Positions 35,858-44,263 of a DNA stretch of 64,000 bases are shown piece by piece. How positions within the stretch are numbered: the stretch's first letter is position 1; the number at the start of each line of letters is the position of its first letter. The DNA lies in contig OZ244173.1 in NCBI GenBank assembly GCA_965216515.1, positions 3,100,001 to 3,164,000 on the forward strand, read 5' to 3'. The notes under the pieces are model-generated. The model was not told the origin of the DNA, did no database searches, and was given only the letters and a program-made list of their open reading frames with translations. Both the position numbers and the translations under genes were made by a program. Source of the DNA: CAXMRP01 sp965216515. Its GTDB lineage: Bacteria; Pseudomonadota; Alphaproteobacteria; Rhizobiales; Afifellaceae.

Positions 35858-36724
35858 GTGACAATGACAGGCGCCTATGACGGTCTCGACAAAACGACAC
35901 GCGAAGCCCTGCTTCTTGATCGCGGCGCGCTGGAAGCGCGCATCCCGGTGCCACTGGAACTGTTCGCCGACAACGAGCAGTTGATCACGGCGTTTGCCGA
36001 TCACATGGTCACGGACTACCGGGCAGCTCGGGCGGCCGGGCGCGATGAAGTCGCGATGATCGTGCCGGTCGGCCCGGTCGGTCAGTACCCGGTTCTGGCG
36101 GACCGGTGCGTGGCGCAAGACCTCTCCCTCGACCGGCTGACCCTGATCATCATGGATGAGTATCTCACCGACAATGGCGAGTGGATCGATGCCGACGATC
36201 CGCTCAGTTTTCGCGGCCACATCGCGCATGCGTTGACGAACCGGTTGCCTTCGGCCATGCGACCGACCGTTCTCGTGCCGGATCCGCGCGACACCGGGAC
36301 CGTTGCCGAGACGATTGACCGTTTGGGTGGCGTCGATGTCTGCTATGCCGGGGTTGGAATCACCGGCCATCTGGCGTTCAACGACCCGCTACCCGGTGTC
36401 ACCGATCCGCACCATGTGGCGAACCTGACGACGCGAATTGTCGGTCTTGCGCCGGAATCCCGTCTGATCAATTCGGTGACGGCGGCCGGTGGCAATGTTG
36501 CCCGGATTCCCCGGATGGCGATAACGGTCGGTATGAAGGAAATTCTCGGTGCCCGCAAACTGCGGATATTCATGAACCGCGACTGGCAACGCGCGGCGAT
36601 CCGTCGGCTCGCCTGCGGTCCGATTACCGGCGCCTTTCCCGCCTCGCTGGCCCAAACCCACCCCGATTGGACGCTGCACGTCAAAACCGATGTGCTGGAG
36701 CGGCCGGAACCGCAACTGCGCTGA
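35858..36724 (+). CDS. Divergent NagB-like (glucosamine-6-phosphate deaminase family) protein
   Basis: A 288-residue member of the NagB/RpiA/DevB superfamily. It keeps the 'IIMDEYL' aspartate and the ring-opening histidine in 'GVGITGHLAFNDP'. In E. coli NagB that motif reads GNDGHIAFNEP, so the catalytic aspartate before GH is threonine here and the glutamate is aspartate. It may therefore act on another amino-sugar phosphate or isomerise a phospho-sugar. It is read with the adjacent ChbG-type deacetylase, which supports amino-sugar metabolism. The start is GTG at 35858 (GGA upstream) or ATG at 35864. Confidence 0.7.
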   Translation: MTMTGAYDGLDKTTREALLLDRGALEARIPVPLELFADNEQLITAFADHMVTDYRAARAAGRDEVAMIVPVGPVGQYPVLADRCVAQDLSLDRLTLIIMDEYLTDNGEWIDADDPLSFRGHIAHALTNRLPSAMRPTVLVPDPRDTGTVAETIDRLGGVDVCYAGVGITGHLAFNDPLPGVTDPHHVANLTTRIVGLAPESRLINSVTAAGGNVARIPRMAITVGMKEILGARKLRIFMNRDWQRAAIRRLACGPITGAFPASLAQTHPDWTLHVKTDVLERPEPQLR

Positions 36725-36737
36725 CCGGGTTCGGACC

Positions 36738-37571
36738 ATGGCCGGATCAATCCTTTGTCACCTCGATGATGTCGGCGCCAGCCGTGGTTCGGTTGTCGCT
36801 TGGAGAACGCTGCGGAACGCCGGTGTCGTCCGCTCGGCGTCCGTGATGGTGCCCTGTCCATGGTATCCCTTTGCCCTGCAGGACTGGCAAATGGAACCCG
36901 ATCAGGACCTCGGCATCCACATCACGCTGACGTCGGAATGGTCCGCCTATCGCTGGCGCCCGCTTGTCGGCCCGGTTGCGGGACTGACCGACGATGACGG
37001 ATTTTTCCACGCCCGCCCCGAGGCCGTTTCCAGGGCGGCCGATCCGGCCGCCGTCGGTGACGAAATGTCAGCGCAAATCGAACGGGCCCTGGCCGACGGC
37101 ATTCGCCCCAGTCACCTCGACAGCCATATGGGCACCGCCTACATGGCGCGGTTTGTCCGCGTGTTTCTCGATGTGTCCGCCCGCTACGATATTCCCGTTG
37201 CCATGTGCAGGGATTTCTCCGCCCTGCATGGACAGGTCGGAATCCCGGCGCCTGATCCGGGTCTGGTGAAGGAAGTCATGGCTGAAATGGAGCGTCGGAA
37301 AATACCCGTCTTGGACCGGTTCCTGATGGGATTCTGCCCGCCCGGGGGGGATTTCGCCGAACATCTGTCCGGATTGATCGGTGGCGCGGGGCCTGGAAAC
37401 CACTGGCTGGCACTCCATGCCAATGCCAGCGACGACATGCGCGTCTTTGCGCCACACATGGTCGAGCCGCGTCAAAAGGAGTTTGAGTTTTTCGGTGCGC
37501 CCGAAGCCCGGCGCCTGTTTGACCGGCATGGGTTCCGGACGGTGAACTGGCCTGAGTTCGCGCGCGGATAG
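36738..37571 (+). CDS. ChbG/YdjC-family carbohydrate deacetylase
   Basis: A 277-residue enzyme of the ChbG/HpnK family, which removes acetyl groups from N-acetylated sugars such as chitooligosaccharides. Likely metal ligands are the aspartate pair in 'HLDDVGASRG' and histidines in 'LGIHITLT' and 'SHLDSHMGT'. No signal peptide is present, so it acts in the cytoplasm. It starts 14 bases after the NagB-like gene and is followed by a strong terminator. Together they could deacetylate and then deaminate or isomerise an amino sugar. Confidence 0.75.
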   Translation: MAGSILCHLDDVGASRGSVVAWRTLRNAGVVRSASVMVPCPWYPFALQDWQMEPDQDLGIHITLTSEWSAYRWRPLVGPVAGLTDDDGFFHARPEAVSRAADPAAVGDEMSAQIERALADGIRPSHLDSHMGTAYMARFVRVFLDVSARYDIPVAMCRDFSALHGQVGIPAPDPGLVKEVMAEMERRKIPVLDRFLMGFCPPGGDFAEHLSGLIGGAGPGNHWLALHANASDDMRVFAPHMVEPRQKEFEFFGAPEARRLFDRHGFRTVNWPEFARG

Positions 37572-37593
37572 GCGCCCGCCGCGATCACCGGAT

Positions 37594-37625
37594 TCCGGCC
37601 CGCATGCACGCGGGCCGGAGTTTTT
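37594..37625 (+). terminator. Rho-independent terminator after the deacetylase gene
   Basis: A perfect 10-bp GC-rich stem (37594-37603 with 37610-37619, loop ATGCAC) is followed by GTTTTT. It closes the plus-strand NagB-like/deacetylase transcript just before the convergent TRAP receptor gene. On the opposite strand there is no U-run. Confidence 0.85.
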
Positions 37626-37630
37626 CCTGG

Positions 37631-38689
37631 TTACTGGACCGCCGCGCCGTTGAGGCGGTCAATGTCCGCTTCCGCTTTTGCGGCGGCGGCCACCAAGGCA
37701 TCGAAGACCTCTTCACCGCCACGGATGTTTGACTTGAACCAGTCGTAGACCGGTGACGCGGCTTCCTTGAACATTTGCTTCTCTTCCGGCGTCGGGACGT
37801 AAAGCGTTCCGCCCCCGTCGACGAAGTCCTGGTAAGCCTGGATCGACTTGCGCTTCGGCGAAGCGAAGGTCGCCTGCTGCAGCGCATAGAATCCGTCGGC
37901 GACCACCCGCCGCAGATCCTCTGACATCGAGGAGAAGACCTCGTTGTTGATGTACCACAGCGCGCCCATATAGGCGTGGCCGTCAAGCGTGACATACTTC
38001 AACCCGGCATCCGGAAACTTCATGCCCATGATGTCGGTAATGCCGTTCTTGGAGCCTTCCACAACACCCGTCTGGAACGACGTGAAGAGTTCCGGCCACG
38101 GAATCGGGGTCGGCGAAGCGCCAAGGGCCTTGACCAGTTCCTGCGGCAGATCGGCGACGACGGTCCGGATTTTCAGGCCCGCCAGGTCTTCCGGTGTCTT
38201 CACGACACGCTTGGTGTTGGCGAAGTTGCGCCAGCCGCCGGTGTTGCCGATTGTCATCAACCGGATCGAGCCGTTGGAATCTTCCAGGATCTTTTTGCGA
38301 AGAAGGTCGACGAATTCGCCTTGCAGCACGTGCTCCGCCACCCGGTCGTCGCGCATCAGATAGGGCAGGTCGAATACCTGGACATAGGGGAAGATCCCGG
38401 CCGCGCCGCCGGAGGTGGAAATGTAGATGTCCAGCGTGCCGTCGGAGACACTTTGCAGGCATTCGGCGCCGTTTGCACACAGCGTCGTGCCGGGAAGCAC
38501 CTCGACCTCGATCACGCCGTTTGAGCGGGATTCAACATAATCCTTGAAAACGATGATCCCGTCATAGTCTTCATCATTCAGATCGGCGGCGACATTGGCG
38601 CGCAATGTGTAGTCGGCGGCGGCCGCCGGGAACGCGAGCCCGGCCGCGAGCGCGGCGACACCCACAACGTATTTCAGTCTTGCAATCAT
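37631..38689 (-). CDS. TRAP transporter receptor DctP (second system)
   Basis: A 352-residue periplasmic receptor with a Sec signal peptide ('VVGVAALAAGLAFPAAAA'). The ligand arginine is in 'GLKIRTVVADLPQ', so the ligand is probably an anion. GGAGG sits five bases before the ATG at 38689; a GTG at 38701 overlaps that ribosome site and is less likely. It is the last gene of the leftward DctQ-DctM-DctP operon, divergent from the kinase/aldolase/isomerase operon. TRAP systems are known for sulfonates such as sulfolactate, which would suit the neighbouring genes. Confidence 0.88.
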   Translation of the reverse strand: MIARLKYVVGVAALAAGLAFPAAAADYTLRANVAADLNDEDYDGIIVFKDYVESRSNGVIEVEVLPGTTLCANGAECLQSVSDGTLDIYISTSGGAAGIFPYVQVFDLPYLMRDDRVAEHVLQGEFVDLLRKKILEDSNGSIRLMTIGNTGGWRNFANTKRVVKTPEDLAGLKIRTVVADLPQELVKALGASPTPIPWPELFTSFQTGVVEGSKNGITDIMGMKFPDAGLKYVTLDGHAYMGALWYINNEVFSSMSEDLRRVVADGFYALQQATFASPKRKSIQAYQDFVDGGGTLYVPTPEEKQMFKEAASPVYDWFKSNIRGGEEVFDALVAAAAKAEADIDRLNGAAVQ

Positions 38690-38738
38690 CAGCTCCTCCA
38701 CTGTTATCGGTTCAATCTAGGACATTTTGTTGTTTCAG

Positions 38739-40214
38739 TCATCGCAGGAAACCGAAGTATGCCGGCACCGCAAGCGACAGCGGCGGAATGAACGTGATCA
38801 TGAAGATCACGATCACCTCGACCGCCAGGAACGGCAATATCGCCTTGGCGATGGTCTCCACTTTTTCACCCGATACCGAAGAAGCCACGAATAGGACGAG
38901 CCCCATGGGCGGCGTCGCCAGGCCCACGGTCAGGTTGACGCTCATGATGATTGCGAAATGGATCGGGTGCACGCCCAGATTTATGAATATCGGCGCCAGA
39001 ATCGGACCGAGAATGATGATGGCCGGGCCGGCATCCAGGAACATGCCCACAATGAAGAGGAGAATGTTGATCAGGAACAGGAGGAGCAGCGGATTGGATG
39101 TGAGCGAGATCACCCATTCGGCCATCATCTCCGGGATATGCGACAGCCCGACCACAACCTTGAATGCGATCGCCGCGCCGACAAGCATCATGACGACCGA
39201 CGAGGTCAGTGCCGCCCGGGTCAGCACCACCGGCAGGTCGCGCCACTTCATTGAGCGCAAGATGAAAAGCGAAACCAGAAACGCGTAACCGGCGGCGACC
39301 GCGGCCGCTTCCGTCGGCGTGAAGACGCCGCCGAGGATGCCGCCCAGGATCAGCACCGGTGTCTGTAGCGGCAGCGCCGCGCGTTTGCACGTCGTGCGGA
39401 AATTGTCACTGACGGTCCGCCTGAGCGCGACAATGACGAAATGAATCACCACAACAGCGGCGATGAAGATCATCCATTTGGTGGAGGCCTGGGTGTCCTC
39501 TGCAATCGGCGAGACAATGTAGACGAACCCGGCGAGGTTGAGGCGTACGAGCGCGAAACTGAGCCAGTACTCCACCGGCCCCATCTCTTCGTGTTCCTGC
39601 ACGATCCGGTGCGCCGCGGGCAATTCGTAGCGATCCGCCAGGAGACGCACGGCCAGCATCAGGCCCGCCCCGACCATCACGCCGGGAATGATGCCGCCAA
39701 GGAAGAGCGCGGCCACCGATTCGCCCATCACATAGGCGTAGATGATCATGATCCCCGATGGCGGGATGATCGGTCCGATGACCGACGAGGCGGCGGTGAT
39801 CGCGGCCGCGAAACGGCGCGTATAGCCCTCTTTTTCCATTGCCGGTATCAGCATCGATCCCAGCGCCGACGTATCCGCGACCGCCGAGCCGGAAAGCCCG
39901 GCGAACAGAATGGACGAAAGGATATTCACCTGCGCCAGGCCGCCGCGAAGATGCCCCATCAGCGCCTGGGAGAACTCCACCAGCCGCATGGTGATGCCAC
40001 CGCGGTTCATCAGTTCGCCGGCCAGCATGAAAAAGGGAATCGCCATCAGCGGAAAGCTGTCCATGCCGTTGTAGATGTTGCGGTAGAGCAGATTCCAGTC
40101 CCGGGCCTGGTCTGAAATGAACAAAACGATGCCCGGCGCCGCCAGCATGCCGAAGAATACCGGCATGCCGACAAGCAGGAAGAAGAGGAAAAGCGGCAGG
40201 AACCAGACCAGCAT
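38739..40214 (-). CDS. dctM: TRAP transporter large permease DctM
   Basis: A 491-residue membrane protein with the DctM signature 'GLSGSAVADTSALGSMLIP' and 'IIPPSGIMIIYAYVMG'. It carries the sodium-driven translocation path and works with the separate DctQ encoded three bases upstream. It is longer than the usual 425-430 residues because of an extra cytoplasmic/linker region at about residues 205-265. This long form is known among TRAP permeases for aromatic or unusual acids. Confidence 0.9.
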   Translation of the reverse strand: MLVWFLPLFLFFLLVGMPVFFGMLAAPGIVLFISDQARDWNLLYRNIYNGMDSFPLMAIPFFMLAGELMNRGGITMRLVEFSQALMGHLRGGLAQVNILSSILFAGLSGSAVADTSALGSMLIPAMEKEGYTRRFAAAITAASSVIGPIIPPSGIMIIYAYVMGESVAALFLGGIIPGVMVGAGLMLAVRLLADRYELPAAHRIVQEHEEMGPVEYWLSFALVRLNLAGFVYIVSPIAEDTQASTKWMIFIAAVVVIHFVIVALRRTVSDNFRTTCKRAALPLQTPVLILGGILGGVFTPTEAAAVAAGYAFLVSLFILRSMKWRDLPVVLTRAALTSSVVMMLVGAAIAFKVVVGLSHIPEMMAEWVISLTSNPLLLLFLINILLFIVGMFLDAGPAIIILGPILAPIFINLGVHPIHFAIIMSVNLTVGLATPPMGLVLFVASSVSGEKVETIAKAILPFLAVEVIVIFMITFIPPLSLAVPAYFGFLR

Positions 40215-40217
40215 GAC

Positions 40218-40787
40218 CTACTCCGCGCTCAGGACGATCTGGTCCGGCACCTCGCCATAGTCGACATCCCTGTCCACGAGCATGTGCAGGTTTTTCAGGA
40301 TCATCTCGACATTGACGGCGGTCATCAGCCAAAACCCGACATAGACCGACATGTACATCCAGGCGAGCTTGACCCGGATGGATTCGCCGCCGAATAGCTC
40401 AAGCGGGACTTTCAGCGATCCGGAATTGTAGAGCCAGCCCGACTTCACGTGCTTCCATCCGAGTTGGAGGGCAATGACCAGCACGGCGAATGAAATCACC
40501 AGAATGATCAGGTTGAGCACGATACCGGCGCGCCGGCCCAGCATGTCCTTGATCATTTCGATCGACACGAAGCCGCCCCAGCGGTAAGCCGACGGCGCGA
40601 TCAGCCCCGTCATCCACAGCATCAGAAACCGGGCCGCTTCGTCGGGCCACGGCAGGGCTGAATTCAGCACATAACGGAAAAACACCTGGATGAGAATGAC
40701 AATGACCATGAGGCCGATGGAAATCCAGGCGACGAAGCGCCCGATTCGCAGCAACCGCGTGAGCGTTATCTCCAGACCGGATATCAC
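40218..40787 (-). CDS. TRAP transporter small permease DctQ
   Basis: A 189-residue four-helix membrane subunit with 'FFRYVLNSALPWPDEAARF' and 'RRAGIVLNLIILVISF', partner of DctM. I take the GTG at 40787 as the start, because it forms a GTGA overlap with the stop of a tiny upstream frame that has a good ribosome site. A TTG at 40796 is also possible. A much longer open frame to 40907 is non-family sequence reaching into the promoter. Confidence 0.75.
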   Translation of the reverse strand: MISGLEITLTRLLRIGRFVAWISIGLMVIVILIQVFFRYVLNSALPWPDEAARFLMLWMTGLIAPSAYRWGGFVSIEMIKDMLGRRAGIVLNLIILVISFAVLVIALQLGWKHVKSGWLYNSGSLKVPLELFGGESIRVKLAWMYMSVYVGFWLMTAVNVEMILKNLHMLVDRDVDYGEVPDQIVLSAE

Positions 40788-40810
40788 CCGCGCCAAAACA
40801 ACTTGCCCAT
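40784..40810 (-). CDS. Possible 8-codon leader ORF coupled to dctQ
   Basis: On the minus strand GGGGAG stands seven bases before an ATG opening 'MGKLFWRG' and a TGA. That TGA overlaps the GTG start of dctQ (GTGA). The dctQ start itself lacks a ribosome site, so initiation by coupling to this mini-frame is plausible. No attenuator hairpin with U-run was found. Confidence 0.35.
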   Translation of the reverse strand: MGKLFWRG

Positions 40811-40956
40811 GGCCGATCTCCCCAATCGTTAAGGGGGCTTCCGGCCATTGCCTGCCGGTTGTCGCCCCTGCCGCCAATATCTTGCGGCAAGTCGCCGGAA
40901 GGAGCAAGTTGTATTGGTGTTCCGATTCCGGGGCATGCAGGAAAGACGAGGAATGA

Positions 40957-41850
40957 ATGGCCCGGATCCTGACAGCAGGGGTCGCGGTTGCGGATTTCGT
41001 GTTTCAAGTGGCCGAGATGCCGTGCCGGGCCGAAAAGTACCGGGCTGAGGACGCCGCGGTGGTCGGCGGCGGCTGCGCGGCCAATGCGGCCGTTGCCATT
41101 GCCCGTCATGGGGGTGTGGCATGTCTTGCGGCCCGCCTGGGCGCAGATCCGATTGGCGACCTCATCGTCGCCGACCTCGCGCATGAAGGGGTCGACACAT
41201 CGCTGGTCGATCGTGCGCCCGCCGGCCTGTCTTCCTTTTCTTCCGTCTATGTCGATCGCGACGGCGAGCGGCAGATCATGAATTTCCGCGGCCGGAACTT
41301 GCGCGAAAATGCGGACTGGCTTGACGATGTGCCGCCGGTGGACGCGGTGCTGGCGGACAATCGCTGGACGCCGCTCACCCGCAAAGCGCTGGACATTGCG
41401 CGGCGGCGCGGGATACCGGGTATCGTCGATGGCGAGTCGCCGGTTGAGCCGGACGCATTCGACGGCGCTTCCCATATCGCATTTTCCAGGCAGGGGCTGC
41501 AGGCGTTCGCACCTGGACAGGAAGTCGGGGATGCGCTTCGCCAGGCGGCGCGGCGGAGCGGCGCCTGGGTTTGCGTCACCGATGGCGCAAACGGCGTGAC
41601 CTTGTTCGACGGCCGCACCGTCGAACATGTACCGGCCGTGGCCATAGATGCCGTTGATACGCTCGGCGCCGGCGACGTCTGGCATGGGGTCTTCGCCCTC
41701 AGGCTTGGCGAGGGGGCGGACGAGCGCAATGCCATCGTCCATGCGAATGCCGCCGCGACTTTGAAATGCACCCGGTTCGGCGGGCGTCGGGGATGCCCGG
41801 ACCGGAAAATGACGGACCGTTTTGTTCAGGAGAACAACTTGTGCAACTGA
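40957..41850 (+). CDS. PfkB-family sugar kinase, sulfofructose kinase (YihV)-like
   Basis: A 297-residue ribokinase-fold enzyme that likely phosphorylates a ketose at C1. 'VVGGGCAANAAVAIAR' (sugar site), 'DTLGAGDVWHG' with catalytic base D240, and 'LKCTRFGGRRGCPD' are clear. The last string and 'VLADNRW' closely match E. coli YihV as I recall it. N109 and R136 align with YihV N109 and R138, residues I remember as binding the sulfonate. GAGGA precedes the ATG at 40957. Many YihV-like paralogues have no proven substrate, so sulfofructose is a strong guess, not a fact. The stop overlaps the aldolase start by ten bases. Confidence 0.8.
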   Translation: MARILTAGVAVADFVFQVAEMPCRAEKYRAEDAAVVGGGCAANAAVAIARHGGVACLAARLGADPIGDLIVADLAHEGVDTSLVDRAPAGLSSFSSVYVDRDGERQIMNFRGRNLRENADWLDDVPPVDAVLADNRWTPLTRKALDIARRRGIPGIVDGESPVEPDAFDGASHIAFSRQGLQAFAPGQEVGDALRQAARRSGAWVCVTDGANGVTLFDGRTVEHVPAVAIDAVDTLGAGDVWHGVFALRLGEGADERNAIVHANAAATLKCTRFGGRRGCPDRKMTDRFVQENNLCN

Positions 41851-42878
41851 CACCAGGCAAATTGTGGGGTATGCGCCGGATGGCGGATGCCAACGGCGTA
41901 TTCAAGATGACGGCGGTCGATCAGCGCCCGCCGATCAAGGGGCCGATCGCGAACCATCTCGGCGTCGACGAGGCGCCCTGGGAAGAAGTTGCCGCATTCA
42001 AACGGATGTTGGTGGAGCAACTGCAAGCGCAAAGCACCGCCATGCTTCTCGACCCGCATTATGCTGTTCCCCACGCAATCGACATTCTGTCACCCCAAAA
42101 GGGGCTCATCGTAACGCTGGAGGATTCGAATTTCAGGGACACGAATGGGGGCCGGTACTCGTCCGATATCGACGACTGGTCGGTCGACAAGATCAAGCGC
42201 ATGGGCGCCGATGCCGTAAAGGTTTTGATCTGGTACCGGCCCGATGCCGACCCGTCCGTGTGCCTGGTCCAGCAGGATTATGCCATGCGCATCGGCGCGC
42301 AATGCGCCCAGTTCGACATCCCCTTCCTGCTCGAACTTCTTGTCTATCCCTTGGCTGGCGATGCTGACGGGACAACAGATTATGTTGAGATGAAAGCCAA
42401 GAAATCCGATCATGTTCTGGAATCTGTGGCGACATTCGCAAAACCCGACTTTGGTGTCGATCTGTTCAAACTGGAGAGCCCGGTGAATGCGCCGGACGCC
42501 GACGGATCGCGAGAGGTCCAGGCGTTGTTCGATGAGATGGGGAAAGCGGCCGCCCGGCCCTGGGTGATGTTGTCGGCCGGCGCCGGCAAGGCAGATTTTC
42601 GAAACATCCTCGAACATGCGTTCCGTGCCGGGGCGTCCGGATTTCTGGCTGGCCGGGCAATTTGGCTGGACGCCTTTCGACACTATCCCGATTGGCCGGC
42701 CGTCTCTGGCGAACTGGCCGGGGATTCGACGGCGTATATGTCGCAGATCTGCAAGCTGGCCGATGAATCCGCGCAGGATTGGCGCCGCCATGCCTGTTAT
42801 GGGCCCGGCGGCGCCCGTTTTCGACCGGCCGGCGCCGGCTTTCGCCACGACTATCCGGCCATTCAGGTGTCATCTTGA
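41841..42878 (+). CDS. Class I aldolase, LacD/YihT family
   Basis: A 345-residue aldolase related to tagatose-1,6-bisphosphate aldolase LacD and to 6-deoxy-6-sulfofructose-1-phosphate aldolase YihT. 'MTAVDQRPPI' opens the barrel, the Schiff-base lysine is K210 in 'DLFKLESPV', and the phosphate/anion site includes R272 in 'GFLAGRAIW'. The reaction would split the kinase product into dihydroxyacetone phosphate and an aldehyde. GTG at 41841 has AGGAG upstream and overlaps the kinase end. The stop overlaps the next start (TTGA). It is about 50 residues longer than YihT. Confidence 0.8.
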   Translation: MQLTPGKLWGMRRMADANGVFKMTAVDQRPPIKGPIANHLGVDEAPWEEVAAFKRMLVEQLQAQSTAMLLDPHYAVPHAIDILSPQKGLIVTLEDSNFRDTNGGRYSSDIDDWSVDKIKRMGADAVKVLIWYRPDADPSVCLVQQDYAMRIGAQCAQFDIPFLLELLVYPLAGDADGTTDYVEMKAKKSDHVLESVATFAKPDFGVDLFKLESPVNAPDADGSREVQALFDEMGKAAARPWVMLSAGAGKADFRNILEHAFRAGASGFLAGRAIWLDAFRHYPDWPAVSGELAGDSTAYMSQICKLADESAQDWRRHACYGPGGARFRPAGAGFRHDYPAIQVSS

Positions 42879-44263
42879 AAACCGGTTTGTTGCCGCTCGG
42901 CCGGGCGACATTTGATGTCGAATTCGCCCGGAGCAAGCTCGATGCGATGAATGCCCGCCTCGACGCCACGGGCGGCAAATTCGTCGGCGCCCGCGACCTC
43001 CTTCTCGATGTGGACGCCACGCGCGACGCGATCGCCGAACTGCGAAAATCCGGTATCGACAGACTGCTTATCCTCCAGGTCACATTTACCGACGCGGCAA
43101 TGATCCTGGAAGCCGCGCAGGTTCTGGATGTCCCCATCGGCATATGGGCTGTACCGGAACCGCGCCTTGGCGGTCGTCTGCGGCTCAATGCGTTTTGCGG
43201 GCTCAATCTGGCCAGCCACGCCCTCGGCCTGGATGGGCGGGACTTTTCGTGGGCCTACAGCGATCCGGACGACATCGGCGCCGACGTGCTGGATGCTCTG
43301 CTGGCCGGCCGCCGTCCGGCCGGCCGCCTGGCGGGCAGACCGCCCGCGGCATCCGCCGATCGCGGCAGCGGGATTCTGGCGGCGATCACCGGCAAACGCA
43401 TCGGACGGATCGGGGCGCATCCGGACGGATTTCCCACCTGTGCCTATTCCGCCGCCGAAATCCGCTCCCTGGCGGGTGTCGACGTCGAGGAGTTCGATCT
43501 CGGCGAGCTTTTCGAACTGGCCCGAAACGCCGATGCTGCCGACGTGGCAAAGGTTCGCGATGGGGCGGAACGGGATCTTGATGGCCTGGGTGAGGTCGAT
43601 CAGGCGGAGCTGGAACGATCGCTGCGGCTGAAGCTGGCGCTGGACCGGCTGACCGAGCGCAAGGGGCTGGATGCGTTCGCCATCCGGTGCTGGCCGGAAA
43701 CGTTTACCGAATACGGCGGTGCGGTCTGCGGGCCGGTGTCGATGATGACGGAGGCCGGGATCCCCTGTGCCTGCGAGGCTGATGTCTACGGCGCACTCAC
43801 CCAGTTGATCCTGCAGGCGGCGGCGAGGGCGCCGGTTTTCCTCACCGATCTTGTCGACATCGATACCGTCGACGACAGTGCCGTCGTGTGGCATTGCGGC
43901 CAGGCGCCGGTCTCGATGTGCGCGCCGGACGATCGCGCCGCCGCAACGATCCACACCAACCGCAAGATGCCGCTTCTGTACCAGTTTGCGCTGAAGCCGG
44001 GGCGGATGACCATGATGCGGATATCCCAGGCGCTTGGCGAGACGAAAATGATCCTCGCCGGCGGGGAGATGCTGGACCGACCCCTCGCCTTTACCGGAAC
44101 GTCCGGCGTCCTCCGGTTTGATGGCGGCGCTTCCGGCGCGTTGGAGGACATCCTGGCCGCGCGAATGGAACACCATATGGCCATCGCCTATGGCGAGCAC
44201 CGGCCGCTTTTGCGAAGTGTGGCAGCGGCAATGGATCTGCCGGTTCTGGAGTTGTCCCGATGA
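42875..44263 (+). CDS. L-fucose/L-arabinose isomerase-family protein
   Basis: A 462-residue protein with the fold pattern of fucose isomerases: an N-terminal Rossmann-like part ('RLLILQVTFTDAAMILEAA', 'VPIGIWAVPEP') and a C-terminal domain with 'AIRCWPETFTEYGGAVCGP' and 'CEADVYGALTQLIL'. The glutamate, aspartate and a later 'WHCGQAP' histidine would bind the metal. It should interconvert an aldose and the ketose used by the kinase. The TTG at 42875 overlaps the aldolase stop and has AGGTG upstream. Classical sulfo-EMP uses a different isomerase family (YihS), so this would be a substitution. Confidence 0.72.
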   Translation: MKTGLLPLGRATFDVEFARSKLDAMNARLDATGGKFVGARDLLLDVDATRDAIAELRKSGIDRLLILQVTFTDAAMILEAAQVLDVPIGIWAVPEPRLGGRLRLNAFCGLNLASHALGLDGRDFSWAYSDPDDIGADVLDALLAGRRPAGRLAGRPPAASADRGSGILAAITGKRIGRIGAHPDGFPTCAYSAAEIRSLAGVDVEEFDLGELFELARNADAADVAKVRDGAERDLDGLGEVDQAELERSLRLKLALDRLTERKGLDAFAIRCWPETFTEYGGAVCGPVSMMTEAGIPCACEADVYGALTQLILQAAARAPVFLTDLVDIDTVDDSAVVWHCGQAPVSMCAPDDRAAATIHTNRKMPLLYQFALKPGRMTMMRISQALGETKMILAGGEMLDRPLAFTGTSGVLRFDGGASGALEDILAARMEHHMAIAYGEHRPLLRSVAAAMDLPVLELSR

